64,000 nt of DNA, from positions 1,116,001-1,180,000 of the forward strand of contig NZ_MVAD01000001.1 of NCBI RefSeq assembly GCF_002007115.1. The letters run 5' to 3'. Numbering within the stretch: position 1 is the stretch's first letter; the number at the start of each line of letters is the position of its first letter. The position numbers were made by a program, and so were the translations under genes. A model generated the notes under the pieces. It ran no database searches. It was not told the DNA's origin and saw only the letters and a program-made list of their open reading frames with translations. This DNA comes from Massilia sp. KIM (GTDB lineage: Bacteria > Pseudomonadota > Gammaproteobacteria > Burkholderiales > Burkholderiaceae_D). Below are positions 53,770 to 62,436 of the stretch, piece after piece.

Positions 53770-54231
53770 ATGACAATGAAATCCGTATGTCTGCAGCGCC
53801 GTCATGCCCTCATTTTGATGACGCTGGCACCTGTTATTTCATCCTGTAAGGCTGCTCCCATGACCGTGACGCTGGATGTCGTCTATTTCAACTACTTCAA
53901 CCGCCCCATCTTCGACGCCTTCGTTGATAACAAGGGCGGCGGCGCTTCGACCCCCTATCCCCACACCGGCGGCACCACCATTAGCGGTGTAAGGCTCGCT
54001 CTCGGACCGAAGCGCGTAACCTGGCGGCTCGACGGACCTGAAGGCATGCCACGTAACGGTGAGACGATCCTTGCAAAGAACAGCCCGTCACTGAACGCGG
54101 TGCCACCCGACGCCGAATTTTTGGCTGTTCATATCTATCCGGATGAAACCGTGGAATTAATCCCTACCGTGCACTATCCGCGCAAGACCGAAAAGGGCCA
54201 CGCAATGGCACGCGCGGCCGTCAACCAGTGA
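53770..54231 (+). CDS. Tle1-island lipoprotein, immunity candidate copy 5
   Basis: 153 residues, lipobox SSC (LMTLAPVISSCKAAPMTV). Body: VYFNYFNRPIFDAFVDNKGG, GGTTISGVRLALGPKRVTWR, GMPRNGETI, LAVHIYPDETVELIPTVHYP. It is nearest to copy 1: the sequence around both starts is alike (CATCCATGAC), and the leaders run in parallel (RRHALILMTLAPVISS against RRRILALVALAPAISS). This suggests copies 1 and 5 arose from one recent duplication. Confidence 0.73.
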   Translation: MTMKSVCLQRRHALILMTLAPVISSCKAAPMTVTLDVVYFNYFNRPIFDAFVDNKGGGASTPYPHTGGTTISGVRLALGPKRVTWRLDGPEGMPRNGETILAKNSPSLNAVPPDAEFLAVHIYPDETVELIPTVHYPRKTEKGHAMARAAVNQ

Positions 54232-54314
54232 GCGCGGATCACCACCATGCTTGAGCACCAGACGCCCTGACCCTGATGCGCACGTCTAGCTCCTTTATAG
54301 AAAGCTAAGTAAGG

Positions 54315-54800
54315 ATGTTTACTCCACTCAAGCGTCATAGTTGCCGCCTGCTCGCAGCTGCGGGGATCATCGCATCGCTCCCAGCTTGTTTGAAATCGCC
54401 GAAACGCGTCACCCTGGACCTCGTGCTCTTCAATTATCTGAACCGTCCTATTTTCGAAGTCCTTATAGATGGTAAGGACAGTGGCGTATCGTCTCCCTAT
54501 CCCAACACTGGCGGCGGCACGATCAGCGGCGTCACCTTGGAGCTGGGGCCAAAAATCGTGCATTGGCGCTTGGATGGACCGGAAAGCATGCCCCGCAACG
54601 GTGATCGCGTGAATGCCACCAATGCGCCGACCTTGTCGTCGGTGCCCGATGGCGCATGCTTCCTTGCGGTTCACATCTATCCGGACTATACGGTCGAGTT
54701 GATCCCAACCGTCCACTATCCGCAGGAGACCGATAAGGGCCTGGAAATGCAGAAGGAGTACCGGCGCCGTGGTCATCCTGACACATCACCAATGCTCTGA
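54315..54800 (+). CDS. Tle1-island lipoprotein, immunity candidate copy 6
   Basis: 161 residues, TAAGTAAGG ribosome site, lipobox PAC (AAAGIIASLPACLKSPKRV). Body: VLFNYLNRPIFEVLIDGKDS, GGGTISGVTLELGPKIVHWR, SMPRNGDRV, LAVHIYPDYTVELIPTVHYP. It has a longer, charged tail (LEMQKEYRRRGHPDTSP). It is the last member of the array; after it the sequence returns to GC-rich chromosomal genes. Confidence 0.72.
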   Translation: MFTPLKRHSCRLLAAAGIIASLPACLKSPKRVTLDLVLFNYLNRPIFEVLIDGKDSGVSSPYPNTGGGTISGVTLELGPKIVHWRLDGPESMPRNGDRVNATNAPTLSSVPDGACFLAVHIYPDYTVELIPTVHYPQETDKGLEMQKEYRRRGHPDTSPML

Positions 54801-54916
54801 TGTAGTGGTAAAGCCACATTCCGGGCCAAGCTGACGCATGCGCACGCCCATGAGGTAGCATCTATGTACCCAAGCGCGTCCCCGCCCCCGACGCGCAGTG
54901 AACCGAAAGACCGCAT

Positions 54917-55396
54917 TTGAAGCTTTTGCAAAGTTTGCTGCTCGCCGCCGCGATCGCCTTGCCCGCGGCCGCCACACCGCTCGCGCCACCGCAGCTGCGC
55001 GCCACCCTCGTTTCCCTCGAACGCGATCGCGCCGAGGCGATCGCCAAGGGGGACGCCGAAACACTGCGTCGCCTGATGGATCGCAGCTACCTGCACGTCG
55101 AAAGCCGTGGCCGGGTACGCAGCAAGGCCGAGATCCTCACCCTCCTGAACCGCCAGGAAATGCAGTTCCGCGCCTACGAGATCGAATCGGCCGAAGTCCA
55201 GGTGCTCGGCAGGGGCGACGCCGCCCTCGTGACCGGCGTCTTCCAGTCCGTCATGCAGTCGGCCTCCGGCCCGCGTCCCTTCCGTGGACGCTACGCCCGC
55301 GTGTGGGTGCGCCAGCCGGACGGCTGGAAGAACACCTACCACCAGGTCACCGCCATCCAGCCACCTACGCTAACATCCGATAACAGATTGCGTTAG
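54917..55396 (+). CDS. Exported NTF2/SnoaL-like protein (DUF4440 type)
   Basis: 159 residues from a TTG start at 54917 giving a signal peptide (LLQSLLLAAAIALPAAATPL). The mature protein has the cone-shaped NTF2-like layout: a first helix (LERDRAEAIAKGDAETLRRL), MDRSYLHVESRGRVRSKAEI, then strands VQVLGRGDAALVTGVF and YARVWVRQPDGWKNTYHQ. Members of this superfamily bind small molecules or act as isomerases or hydratases; no specific activity can be assigned. It begins the GC-rich right flank and is unrelated to the T6SS by sequence. Confidence 0.75.
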   Translation: MKLLQSLLLAAAIALPAAATPLAPPQLRATLVSLERDRAEAIAKGDAETLRRLMDRSYLHVESRGRVRSKAEILTLLNRQEMQFRAYEIESAEVQVLGRGDAALVTGVFQSVMQSASGPRPFRGRYARVWVRQPDGWKNTYHQVTAIQPPTLTSDNRLR

Positions 55397-55449
55397 CGAT
55401 AACAATCGCGCATCATGGTGTCACCTGTACAAAAAAACAAGGAGACACG

Positions 55450-56772
55450 ATGACGCATACTCCGCGCGCCTTGGGCGCCGCTTTCGGCACCGCCTTGACC
55501 GCCGCGCTGCTTGCCGGCTGCGCCACCCCCGGGCTGGCGCTCTACGACAGCCGTCCTCTCGACGGCTACCAGGTGGTCGCGATCGACCCCGACAACGAGC
55601 ATCCGCTCACCGGGCAGTCCCTGAGCATCGACGCCGCACTCCAGCCCAAATTCCCCAATAGCGCCATCAGCCTGGCGCGTACCGGCAAGCAGGGCGCCGA
55701 CGATGCGCTCACCCTGCGCTGGCAGAACATCTGGAAGAGCGGCCTGCGCCTGCAAGGCGCGCCGACCGACCTGCGCCCCTACCTGGACGGCGGCACCCTG
55801 GCCTTCGACCTGAACGTGACCGAGCTGTCCAAGGGCGGCATCGCCTTCAAGATGGGCTGCGGACCGGGCTGCGAGCGCCCCGTCTCCTACGTCCTGCCGG
55901 GGCGCGCGGCACAAGGCAAGGGCTGGCAGCACGTCGAACTGTCGCTGAGCTGTTTCTACCGCGAGGGCGACGATTTCAGCGCCGTCACCCGGCCCTTCAG
56001 CCTCGAGGGCACAGGCAGGGGGGAAGTGAGCGTGGCAAATGTCCAGATCAAGCGCCGCGGCGCGCCGAATACCAGCTGCCCCGACTACCGCACCGTCGGC
56101 GTCACCCCGTCTCCGCTGAACGAGTCCTGGGCCCTCGACTGGTGGATGCCGCGCCACCTCAAGAAGCTGGAAGACATCAAGGCCATGAAGGCGGCCGGCC
56201 GCAGCCCGCAGCTGGTGTTCATCGGCGACTCGATCACCGAAGGCTGGGAAAAGGAAGGCGCGAGCATCTGGGACCGCCTCTACAAGCGGCATGACGCGAT
56301 CGCCCTCGGCTTCGGCGGCGACCGCACCGAGAACGTGTTGTGGCGCCTGGTGAACGGCGAGGTGGACGGCATCGATCCCAAGCTCGTGGTGCTCATGCTC
56401 GGCACCAACAACACCGGCCAGCGCCAGGACATTCCGGCCCTGACCGCCCAGGGCGTCAAGCGCAACATCGAAGAGCTGCGCCGGCGCCTGCCGAACTCGC
56501 GCATCCTGCTGCTGGCGATCTTCCCGCGCGACGAGACCCCCGAGGGGCCGCTGCGCCGGCTGAACCAGCAGGTCAACGCCATCCTGCCCGGCTTCGCCGA
56601 CAATCGCCATGTCTACTACCTGGACATCAACCAGGCCTTCCTGCAGCCCGACGGCCGGCTGCCCAAGGAGGTGATGCCGGACCTGCTGCATCCGAACGAG
56701 AAGGGCTACGAGATCTGGGCGCGCGCCATGCAGCCCGAGCTCGACCGGCTGATGGCCTTGCCGCGTCCGTGA
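55450..56772 (+). CDS. GDSL/SGNH-family esterase lipoprotein with N-terminal beta-sandwich
   Basis: 440 residues; AAGGAGACACG precedes the ATG. Lipobox LAGC (TALTAALLAGCATPG) anchors it in the envelope. Residues 50-200 look like the galactose-binding-type beta sandwich attached to ExoP-like GH3 enzymes (SGLRLQGAPTDLRPYLDGGT, GCGPGCERPVSYVLPGRAA). Residues 250-430 are the SGNH hydrolase: VFIGDSITEGWEKEG with Ser261, GFGGDRTENVLWRL, LMLGTNNTG, and DLLHPNEKGYEIWA with His414. It resembles PAF-acetylhydrolase-like GDSL enzymes that remove acyl groups from glycans. A glycan substrate would fit the binding domain; that is inference. Confidence 0.88.
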   Translation: MTHTPRALGAAFGTALTAALLAGCATPGLALYDSRPLDGYQVVAIDPDNEHPLTGQSLSIDAALQPKFPNSAISLARTGKQGADDALTLRWQNIWKSGLRLQGAPTDLRPYLDGGTLAFDLNVTELSKGGIAFKMGCGPGCERPVSYVLPGRAAQGKGWQHVELSLSCFYREGDDFSAVTRPFSLEGTGRGEVSVANVQIKRRGAPNTSCPDYRTVGVTPSPLNESWALDWWMPRHLKKLEDIKAMKAAGRSPQLVFIGDSITEGWEKEGASIWDRLYKRHDAIALGFGGDRTENVLWRLVNGEVDGIDPKLVVLMLGTNNTGQRQDIPALTAQGVKRNIEELRRRLPNSRILLLAIFPRDETPEGPLRRLNQQVNAILPGFADNRHVYYLDINQAFLQPDGRLPKEVMPDLLHPNEKGYEIWARAMQPELDRLMALPRP

Positions 56773-56783
56773 GCCCGAGGGCG

Positions 56784-57470
56784 TCAGCCCGACGCCGCGC
56801 CTTCGTCCTCGAACAGGCCCGCGCCCGTCCAGCGCGGCAAGCCGGATTCGCTCCCCGCGGCGACCGCCTTGCCCGCATAGTCCGGACCCAGGCGGCGGAT
56901 CGCGGCGGGGAAGGCGCGGCAATAGCTGGACATGAGTCCTGCCAGGCGGGCCAGGTCGCGGTATTCGATGACCTGGCCAGGCGGCAGCGCGTCGAGCACG
57001 CGGCGCACGCGCCCGGGCCACTCCTCGGGCCAGGCCGGAAGCCGCTGGCCGAGGATGCTGACCTGGTCGCCGACCCGGATGTCGCTGCCGCCCACCACCC
57101 GCGCCAGCGCCCCGCGCCGCGCGCCGATCCGGCCCGACAGTCCCGGCTGGTGGCGATCCAGGCCGCCGCAGGCTTCACACTGGAACATCACCCTGAGCAG
57201 CGCATCCGCTCCCACGCGCAGCAGGGTGCCCGAGGCCAGCGCGGAGGTATCGATGTCGAGCAGCAGGTTCTCGCGCAGGGCCAGCGGAGCGAGACCCAGC
57301 TCGCGGTAGACTGCGGTCCCGGCGAGCAGCACCTGCCGGGGCGAATGTGGGTCGGCATGGCGGTCCCCGGCGATCCCTGCGCCGCCGATCAGCGTCGCCG
57401 CCTGCGCCTGCGCCGGCGCTGCCTGGCCGCGCACCGCGATGCCGACTAGTCGTCCTGAAACGTTTATCAT
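56784..57470 (-). CDS. MOSC-domain protein with C-terminal MGMT/Atl-like DNA-binding segment
   Basis: 228 residues. Residues 1-145 form the MOSC beta barrel (GGAGIAGDRHADPHSPRQVL, LGLAPLALRENLLLDID, MFQCEACGGLDRHQPGL with the Cys pair), a fold used for molybdenum-cofactor sulphur or N-hydroxylated base reduction. Residues 150-205 (VRRVLDALPPGQVIEYRDLA, RLAG) look like the winged-helix DNA-binding part of alkylguanine transferases and Atl proteins ('PPGxVxxYxxLAxxxG'). No PCHR cysteine is present. Fusion suggests a role with modified bases. It diverges from the oxidoreductase gene. Confidence 0.78.
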   Translation of the reverse strand: MINVSGRLVGIAVRGQAAPAQAQAATLIGGAGIAGDRHADPHSPRQVLLAGTAVYRELGLAPLALRENLLLDIDTSALASGTLLRVGADALLRVMFQCEACGGLDRHQPGLSGRIGARRGALARVVGGSDIRVGDQVSILGQRLPAWPEEWPGRVRRVLDALPPGQVIEYRDLARLAGLMSSYCRAFPAAIRRLGPDYAGKAVAAGSESGLPRWTGAGLFEDEGAASG

Positions 57471-57528
57471 GCGGCCATTCTACCGGCGCCGCCTGGCCGC
57501 GCCATCACAACACCCCGAGGAGCATCCC

Positions 57529-58689
57529 ATGAGCAGTCCTTCCGCGAACCATCGAATCCGCCTCGGCATGGTCGGCGGCGGCGAGGGCGCCTTCATCGGC
57601 GCCGTGCACCGCATCGCCGCCCGCCTCGACGACCGCTACGAACTGGTGGCGGGGGCGCTGTCTTCGACCCCGGACGCGGCGCGCCGCTCCGGCCAGGCCC
57701 TGGGCCTGGCGCCGGAACGCATCTACGACGACTACGCACGCATGGCGCGCGAGGAAGCGGCGCGGCCGGACGGCATCGAGGCGGTCAGCATCGTCACCCC
57801 GAACCACCTGCACGCCCCGATGGCGCGCGCCTTCCTGGAGGCCGGCATCCACGTCATCTGCGACAAGCCGGTGACCACCACCAGCGCCGACGCCCGCATG
57901 CTGCGCGACCTGGCGCGCCAGCGGGGACTCGTGTTCGCGGTGACGCACAACTATTCGGCCTATGCGATGGTGCGCCATGCGCGCCAGATGGTGGGCGAGG
58001 GCGAACTGGGCGAGATCCGCGTGCTGCAGGTGCAGTACGCCCAGGACTGGCTGACCCTGCCGATCGAGCAGGAAGGACAGAAACAGGCCGCCTGGCGCAC
58101 CGACCCGGCGCGCTCGGGCGGCGGCACCATCGGCGACATCGGCACCCATGCCTGGCAGCTGGCCGACACCATCCTCGGCCAGCCGCTGGCCGAAGTGGCG
58201 GCCGAACTGAGCGCCTGCGTGCCCGGCCGCGCGGTGGACGACAACGTGCAGGTGCTGCTGCGCTACCGCGGCGGCGCGCGCGGCATGCTGTGGGCGAGCC
58301 AGGTGGCCCCGGGGCATGGCAACGACCTGCGCATCGGGGTCTATGGCAGCAAGGGCGGGATCCAGTGGCGCCAGGAAGCGCCGGACGAATTGTGGTGGAC
58401 GCCGGTGGGCGAGCCGACCCGGATCCTGAAGCGCGGCACCCCGCACGCCAACGCCGCCGCGGCGCGCCTGTCGCGCATCCCCGGCGGCCATCCGGAGGGC
58501 TATCTCGAAGGCTTCGCCTCGCTCTACATCGAGATCGCGGCCCACCTGCTGGCCGCGCGCGAAGGCCGCTCGGCGCCGCCCGATGCCTGGTTCCCGACCA
58601 TCGACGACGGCTTGCGGGCGGTCGAGTTCATCGAGGCCGTGCAGGCATCCAGCCGCGCCGGCGGGAGCTGGACCGCGCTGCCCGGCTAA
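57529..58689 (+). CDS. Gfo/Idh/MocA-family oxidoreductase
   Basis: 386 residues from the ATG at 57529 (GAGGAGCATCCC upstream). The Rossmann NAD(P)-binding start is LGMVGGGEGAFIGAVHRIAA. The conserved EAVSIVTPNHLHAPMARAFL and the catalytic-lysine strand HVICDKPVTT are present, followed by GGGTIGDIGTHAWQLADTIL with the active-site Asp/His region. The family oxidises or epimerises sugars and cyclitols such as inositol. No sugar cluster accompanies it here, so the substrate is open. Confidence 0.93.
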   Translation: MSSPSANHRIRLGMVGGGEGAFIGAVHRIAARLDDRYELVAGALSSTPDAARRSGQALGLAPERIYDDYARMAREEAARPDGIEAVSIVTPNHLHAPMARAFLEAGIHVICDKPVTTTSADARMLRDLARQRGLVFAVTHNYSAYAMVRHARQMVGEGELGEIRVLQVQYAQDWLTLPIEQEGQKQAAWRTDPARSGGGTIGDIGTHAWQLADTILGQPLAEVAAELSACVPGRAVDDNVQVLLRYRGGARGMLWASQVAPGHGNDLRIGVYGSKGGIQWRQEAPDELWWTPVGEPTRILKRGTPHANAAAARLSRIPGGHPEGYLEGFASLYIEIAAHLLAAREGRSAPPDAWFPTIDDGLRAVEFIEAVQASSRAGGSWTALPG

Positions 58690-58698
58690 GACGCGCGC

Positions 58699-59499
58699 TC
58701 AGGCCGCGGCGGCGAAGGACTCGTGCGCGGGGAAGCGTGCCTGCATCCACTCCTTGCGCAGGCGCAGGGTGTCGAGCAGGTCTTGCGGCAGCTCGTCGAC
58801 GATGGCGGGATCGTCGCTGGGCGTGTCGGCCAGCAGGCTGGCCAGGTGGATGACGCCGGCCAGCTGGCAGAAGGGATGGGCGGCCAGCGGATCCGACGAG
58901 CACTCCAGCGCGCGCACCAGCTTGGCCGGGAAGTTCCAGCGCCGTCCGAGTTCGGCGGTGATCTGGCCCTCGGACAGGCCCAGCAGGCGCTGCTCGCGCT
59001 CCCAGCGTCCACCCGGCAGATGGGGCTGCTGCTCGATCTCGGCGAAGGTCGAGGGCGAGACCTGGTAGATCAGCAGTTCGCCCAAACGCAGCATCATGCC
59101 CGCCAGCCAGGCTTCGCTGCCGTCGATCCCCAGGCCGCCGGCCAGCCACTTGGCATAGCCGGCGCAGGCCATGCTGCTCTTCCAGAACTCGTCGCTGTCC
59201 AGGCCGGGCAGTTCGGGGAAGGCGTCGGCGAAACAGGCCGCCAGCGCCAGGGTGCGGATATGGCCCATGCCGGCCAGGGCGATCGCTTCGTCCAGGGTGG
59301 CGACGTGGCCGCGCGAGCCGAAGCGGGCGCTGTTGGCAAGGCGCATCAGCTTGGCCGTGAGGGCCGGATCGCGGGCGATGATGGCGGCCACGCTCCTGGC
59401 CGAGGCGTCCTCGTCGTCGAGGGTGGCGATGAGGGAATGCGCGACCTGGGAGATGGTCGGCAGCTTGAGGTCGTGGAAGAAGTCGCTGAGGGCGGTCAT
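58699..59499 (-). CDS. HDOD-domain signalling protein
   Basis: 266 residues. The HDOD domain fills most of the protein: LPTISQVAHSLIATLDDEDA, VAAIIARDPALTAKLMRLAN, SARFGSRGHVATLDEAIALA and GMGHIRTLALAACFADAF. Metal-binding HD residues are not kept, as usual for HDOD, which act as helical signalling or scaffolding domains rather than phosphodiesterases. No other output domain is attached. It lies tail to tail with the oxidoreductase gene (nine bases). Confidence 0.9.
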   Translation of the reverse strand: MTALSDFFHDLKLPTISQVAHSLIATLDDEDASARSVAAIIARDPALTAKLMRLANSARFGSRGHVATLDEAIALAGMGHIRTLALAACFADAFPELPGLDSDEFWKSSMACAGYAKWLAGGLGIDGSEAWLAGMMLRLGELLIYQVSPSTFAEIEQQPHLPGGRWEREQRLLGLSEGQITAELGRRWNFPAKLVRALECSSDPLAAHPFCQLAGVIHLASLLADTPSDDPAIVDELPQDLLDTLRLRKEWMQARFPAHESFAAAA

Positions 59500-59620
59500 G
59501 GGTTTCTCTCGGTTGGACGCTGCCAGGCGGCAGTCATGTTGTTCAAACGAGTGTAATGCCCAAATGCAAGTAAATACCGCTTACTTGCCTATTCCTCAAC
59601 GAGGCTGTTGCGGCGACGCC

Positions 59621-59649
59621 AAAAGGCGCCCGGCCGGATGGCCGGGCGC
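59621..59649 (-). terminator. Rho-independent terminator of the M28 peptidase gene
   Basis: A perfect ten-base stem (GCGCCCGGCC, loop GGAT, GGCCGGGCGC) at 59626-59649 is followed, on the minus strand, by four T (AAAA at 59621-59624 on the plus strand). It begins 13 bases after the stop codon of the minus-strand M28 gene. Confidence 0.75.
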
Positions 59650-59661
59650 ACCGGGATCACC

Positions 59662-61116
59662 TCATTTCCCGCCGTGCAGCTGGCGCGAGGCTTCCAGGTA
59701 TTTGGCCGCGTTGGGTACGCTCGTCCAGGCCGGCTTGCTGGAGTCGTTGGCGATGTTGCGCAGCGCCAGGGCGACGGTGCGGGTGACGCGCGCCATGTTG
59801 TCGTAGTCGATCTTGTCCCAGGTGTCGTCCTTGCCGTGGTAGTCGCCGAAGCCGAAGGCGACCGCCAGGGTGTGCGAGGGCACGCCGAGGTCGGCCAGCG
59901 ACTGGTTGTCGCTGCGCGCGAAGTACATGTCGCTGTTCTTCGGGTGCTTCCACAGGCGCACGCCGGTCTGCTCGCCGGCCTTGCGCAGGTAGTCGCTGAC
60001 GTTCGAGTAGTCGAATCCGGTCATGGTGACCGAGGCCACCTGTGGGCCTTCGCTGTCGTCGGTGCGGCCGACCTGCTCCAGGTTCAGGTTGGCGACCGTG
60101 TCCTTCACCGGGAACACCGGATGGCGGCCGTAGTAGCGCGAGCCGAGCAGGCCGAGTTCCTCGCCCCACAGGGCGATGAAGACGATGCTGCGTTTCGGGC
60201 GCTCCTTCTCGGCGGCCAGGGCGGCCGCGGTCTCGATCACCGCCACGGTGCCGCTGGCGTCGTCGTTGGCGCCGTTGTAGATCTCGCCGTCGCGGATGCC
60301 GAGGTGGTCGTAGTGGGCCGATAGCAGGACATAGGTGTTCTTCAGCTGCGGGTCCGATCCGCGCAGCAGGCCGACCACGTTGCGCAGCTTGACAGGCCTT
60401 ACCTGCGGCGGCTTGACGCTGGCCGCGACCGTGGCCCCGCCTTTTTCGAGCGCTGCTGCGGCGTCGGCCGCGTGCAGCAGCACCACCGGCGGCGCGCCCT
60501 TGACGACCGGCTGCTCCGGGTCGATCAGCCAGCCGTCGCCGCTGCGGCTGTGGCGGCGCTCGCGGTCGACCATCAGGATCAGGGCGGGCTTGCTCTTGAG
60601 CTGCTTTTGCAGGGTCGCGGCGGCGCCGGGCACCGGGGCGGCCGGCACCACCAGCACCTTGCCGTTGGCCGCGCCGCCGTCTTCCAGCGCCGCCTTCCAG
60701 CTCATGAACACCGCCGGCGTGGCCGCCAGGCTGAGGGGGTCGAGGAAGCCGGCGCTGGCGCCGCCATGCGGCACGTTGAGGGTGGCGCCGCCCGCGTTCA
60801 CGGTGAGCGCCAGGTCGCCCGGCTGGCGCTGGGCGTATTGCCAGTTGGCGGTCTGGAAGTATCCGTCGTCGCCGGCCGGCTCCAGGCCGGCGCGGCGGAA
60901 CTGGGCGGCGATGTACTCGGCCGCCAGGTCCAGCCCGCGCGAAGGCGTGGCGCGGCCCTCCAGCAGGTCGGAGGACAGGTAGGACAGGTGGCCGCGCAGC
61001 GAGTCGGGCGAGATCCGGGCTCCGAGGGAGCCGGCCCCGTCCTGCGGGGCCTGGGCCAGGGCGCCGGCGGACAGCAGGGTGGTGGCGAGGGCGGTGGCGA
61101 GGGCGAGTTGGCGCAT
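59662..61116 (-). CDS. Exported M28-family zinc metallopeptidase
   Basis: 484 residues from the ATG at 61116, chosen because it gives a clean signal peptide (LALATALATTLLSAGALAQA) with AGAAGAAAG upstream; the frame further 5' runs into the antisense of the kinase gene. A PA-like insert lies at about 130-270. The M28 catalytic core shows all zinc motifs: LLSAHYDHLG, YNGANDDASGT, LWGEELGLLGS, LNLEQVGRTDD and a late FGDYHGKDD histidine. It probably works as a periplasmic or secreted aminopeptidase. It diverges from the LytS-type kinase across 222 bases. Confidence 0.93.
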   Translation of the reverse strand: MRQLALATALATTLLSAGALAQAPQDGAGSLGARISPDSLRGHLSYLSSDLLEGRATPSRGLDLAAEYIAAQFRRAGLEPAGDDGYFQTANWQYAQRQPGDLALTVNAGGATLNVPHGGASAGFLDPLSLAATPAVFMSWKAALEDGGAANGKVLVVPAAPVPGAAATLQKQLKSKPALILMVDRERRHSRSGDGWLIDPEQPVVKGAPPVVLLHAADAAAALEKGGATVAASVKPPQVRPVKLRNVVGLLRGSDPQLKNTYVLLSAHYDHLGIRDGEIYNGANDDASGTVAVIETAAALAAEKERPKRSIVFIALWGEELGLLGSRYYGRHPVFPVKDTVANLNLEQVGRTDDSEGPQVASVTMTGFDYSNVSDYLRKAGEQTGVRLWKHPKNSDMYFARSDNQSLADLGVPSHTLAVAFGFGDYHGKDDTWDKIDYDNMARVTRTVALALRNIANDSSKPAWTSVPNAAKYLEASRQLHGGK

Positions 61117-61338
61117 GCGGAACGCTTTCTTCTGATAGTAAGAATGGCAATATCGCATGGGAGGCGCGCGCCGGTCAACACGGTGCATCCGTCCATATGC
61201 ATGCCGCCTCCCACGGTTTCGCTCGATCGGGAAGCCGTTTGGCGCCGTCCCGGGCGCGCTTCGTCGCGTCCGTCTTGCCGCGCCGCCGGGGGAGGGGCAC
61301 AATGCGGCCATTCTTGTACTGCGGATGAAGAGCACGCG

Positions 61339-62436
61339 ATGACCACCGACGCCGTCCCCCTGCCGCCCGAGCGGCCCCGCCTGGCGCGCTTCCTCGAGGA
61401 CCTGAGGCTGGCCATGATCATGTGCGTGGTGGCGGCCATCGTCATCACCCTGGTGGTGGGCAGGCCCGAGACCCTGTACGAGCAGATCGTGTTCTCGCTC
61501 TGCATCGGCACCCTCGCGTTCGGCATCGTCGACGGCGCCCGCCTGCTGTTCTGGGACCGTCCCATCATCACGCTGCGCCAGTGGCTCGCTCTGGTCGGGG
61601 TGATGCTGCTGGCCGCGCCGATCGCCCACTTCACCGGCATGCACATGGGCTTCGCGATCATGGGCTACGAGCCGCCGACCCTGGCCGAGTATCCGAACCC
61701 CGGCCGGGTCAGCATGATCGGCCTGACCTTCATGGTGATCGCCAGCGTGACGATGCTGGTGCGCCACCGCGAGCGCCTGCGCCGCATCCGCCAGGAGCAC
61801 GCCGACGCCCGCCTGCGCGCCGAGATGATCGAGCGCCAGGCGCTGCAGGCCCAGCTGCGCCTGTTGCAGGCCCAGATCGAGCCCCACATGCTGTTCAACA
61901 CCCTGGCCAACCTGCAGGGCCTGATCGCCCTCGACCCCGAGCGCGCCGGCCGCATGCTCGACCAGCTGATCCAGTACCTGCGCGCTACCCTGGGCGCCAC
62001 GCGCAGCGAGCGCACCACCCTGGGCCAGGAATTCGCGGCCATGGAAGCCTACCTCGGCCTGATGCAGGTGCGCATGGGCGAGCGCCTGTCCTTCCACCTC
62101 GAGCTGCCGGAGGCGCTGCGCAAGGCCGGCATGCCGCCGATGCTGCTCCAGCCCCTGGTGGAAAACGCCATCATCCACGGGCTGGAACCGAAGATCGAAG
62201 GCGGCGAGGTGCGCATCGTGGCCGAGGCGCGCGACGGCCTGCTCGAGATCTGCGTGCGCGACACCGGCCTGGGACTGCGTGACGCCCCGGCCAGCCGCGG
62301 CGGCGGCGTCGGCGTGTCCACCACCCGCGAGCGCCTGCGCGCCATCTACGGCGAAGCCGCCGGCGTGGTACTGGCTCCGGCCCAGCCCTCGGGCGCGATC
62401 GTACGACTGACCTTACCATTGGAGACCACGGCATGA
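61339..62436 (+). CDS. LytS/YehU-type sensor histidine kinase
   Basis: 365 residues from the ATG at 61339. Four transmembrane helices (MIMCVVAAIVITLVV, FSLCIGTLAFGIVDGARLLF, LALVGVMLLAAPIAHFTG, MIGLTFMVIASVTMLV) lead into a linker helix. The His_kinase box is LLQAQIEPHMLFNTLANLQG with His183 as the phosphorylation site. The ATPase has PPMLLQPLVENAIIHGLEPK and DTGLGL. The gene overlaps its response regulator by four bases. The signal is unknown; there is no periplasmic sensor domain. Confidence 0.94.
   Translation: MTTDAVPLPPERPRLARFLEDLRLAMIMCVVAAIVITLVVGRPETLYEQIVFSLCIGTLAFGIVDGARLLFWDRPIITLRQWLALVGVMLLAAPIAHFTGMHMGFAIMGYEPPTLAEYPNPGRVSMIGLTFMVIASVTMLVRHRERLRRIRQEHADARLRAEMIERQALQAQLRLLQAQIEPHMLFNTLANLQGLIALDPERAGRMLDQLIQYLRATLGATRSERTTLGQEFAAMEAYLGLMQVRMGERLSFHLELPEALRKAGMPPMLLQPLVENAIIHGLEPKIEGGEVRIVAEARDGLLEICVRDTGLGLRDAPASRGGGVGVSTTRERLRAIYGEAAGVVLAPAQPSGAIVRLTLPLETTA

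Larger units (their letters stand above)
49091..54800 (+). repeat. Tandem array of immunity-like genes with cassette fossils
   Basis: Six intact paralogous genes (about 150-164 codons each) surround one intact tle1. The spacers hold two DUF4123 3' ends, one tle1 5' end and two immunity fragments. The repeated order adaptor end - immunity - effector start occurs around copy 1 (intact) and copy 3 (fossil), and the adaptor end also precedes copy 4. The array is therefore best read as successive duplications of a DUF4123-immunity-tle1 unit followed by deletion of effectors and adaptors. Confidence 0.7.

Noticed and set aside
49234-54800. Assigning the six lipoproteins firmly to DUF3304
   Set aside because: The general layout is similar, but the adjacent cysteine pair I associate with DUF3304 is absent; only a profile search can decide.
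49064-54800. Insertion sequences as the cause of the array
   Set aside because: No transposase gene or terminal inverted repeats were found; the spacers match local genes instead, so homologous recombination between repeats is the better explanation.
59662-62178. An 838-residue form of the M28 peptidase
   Set aside because: The extra N-terminal part is antisense to the histidine kinase gene; a normal signal peptide begins at 61116.
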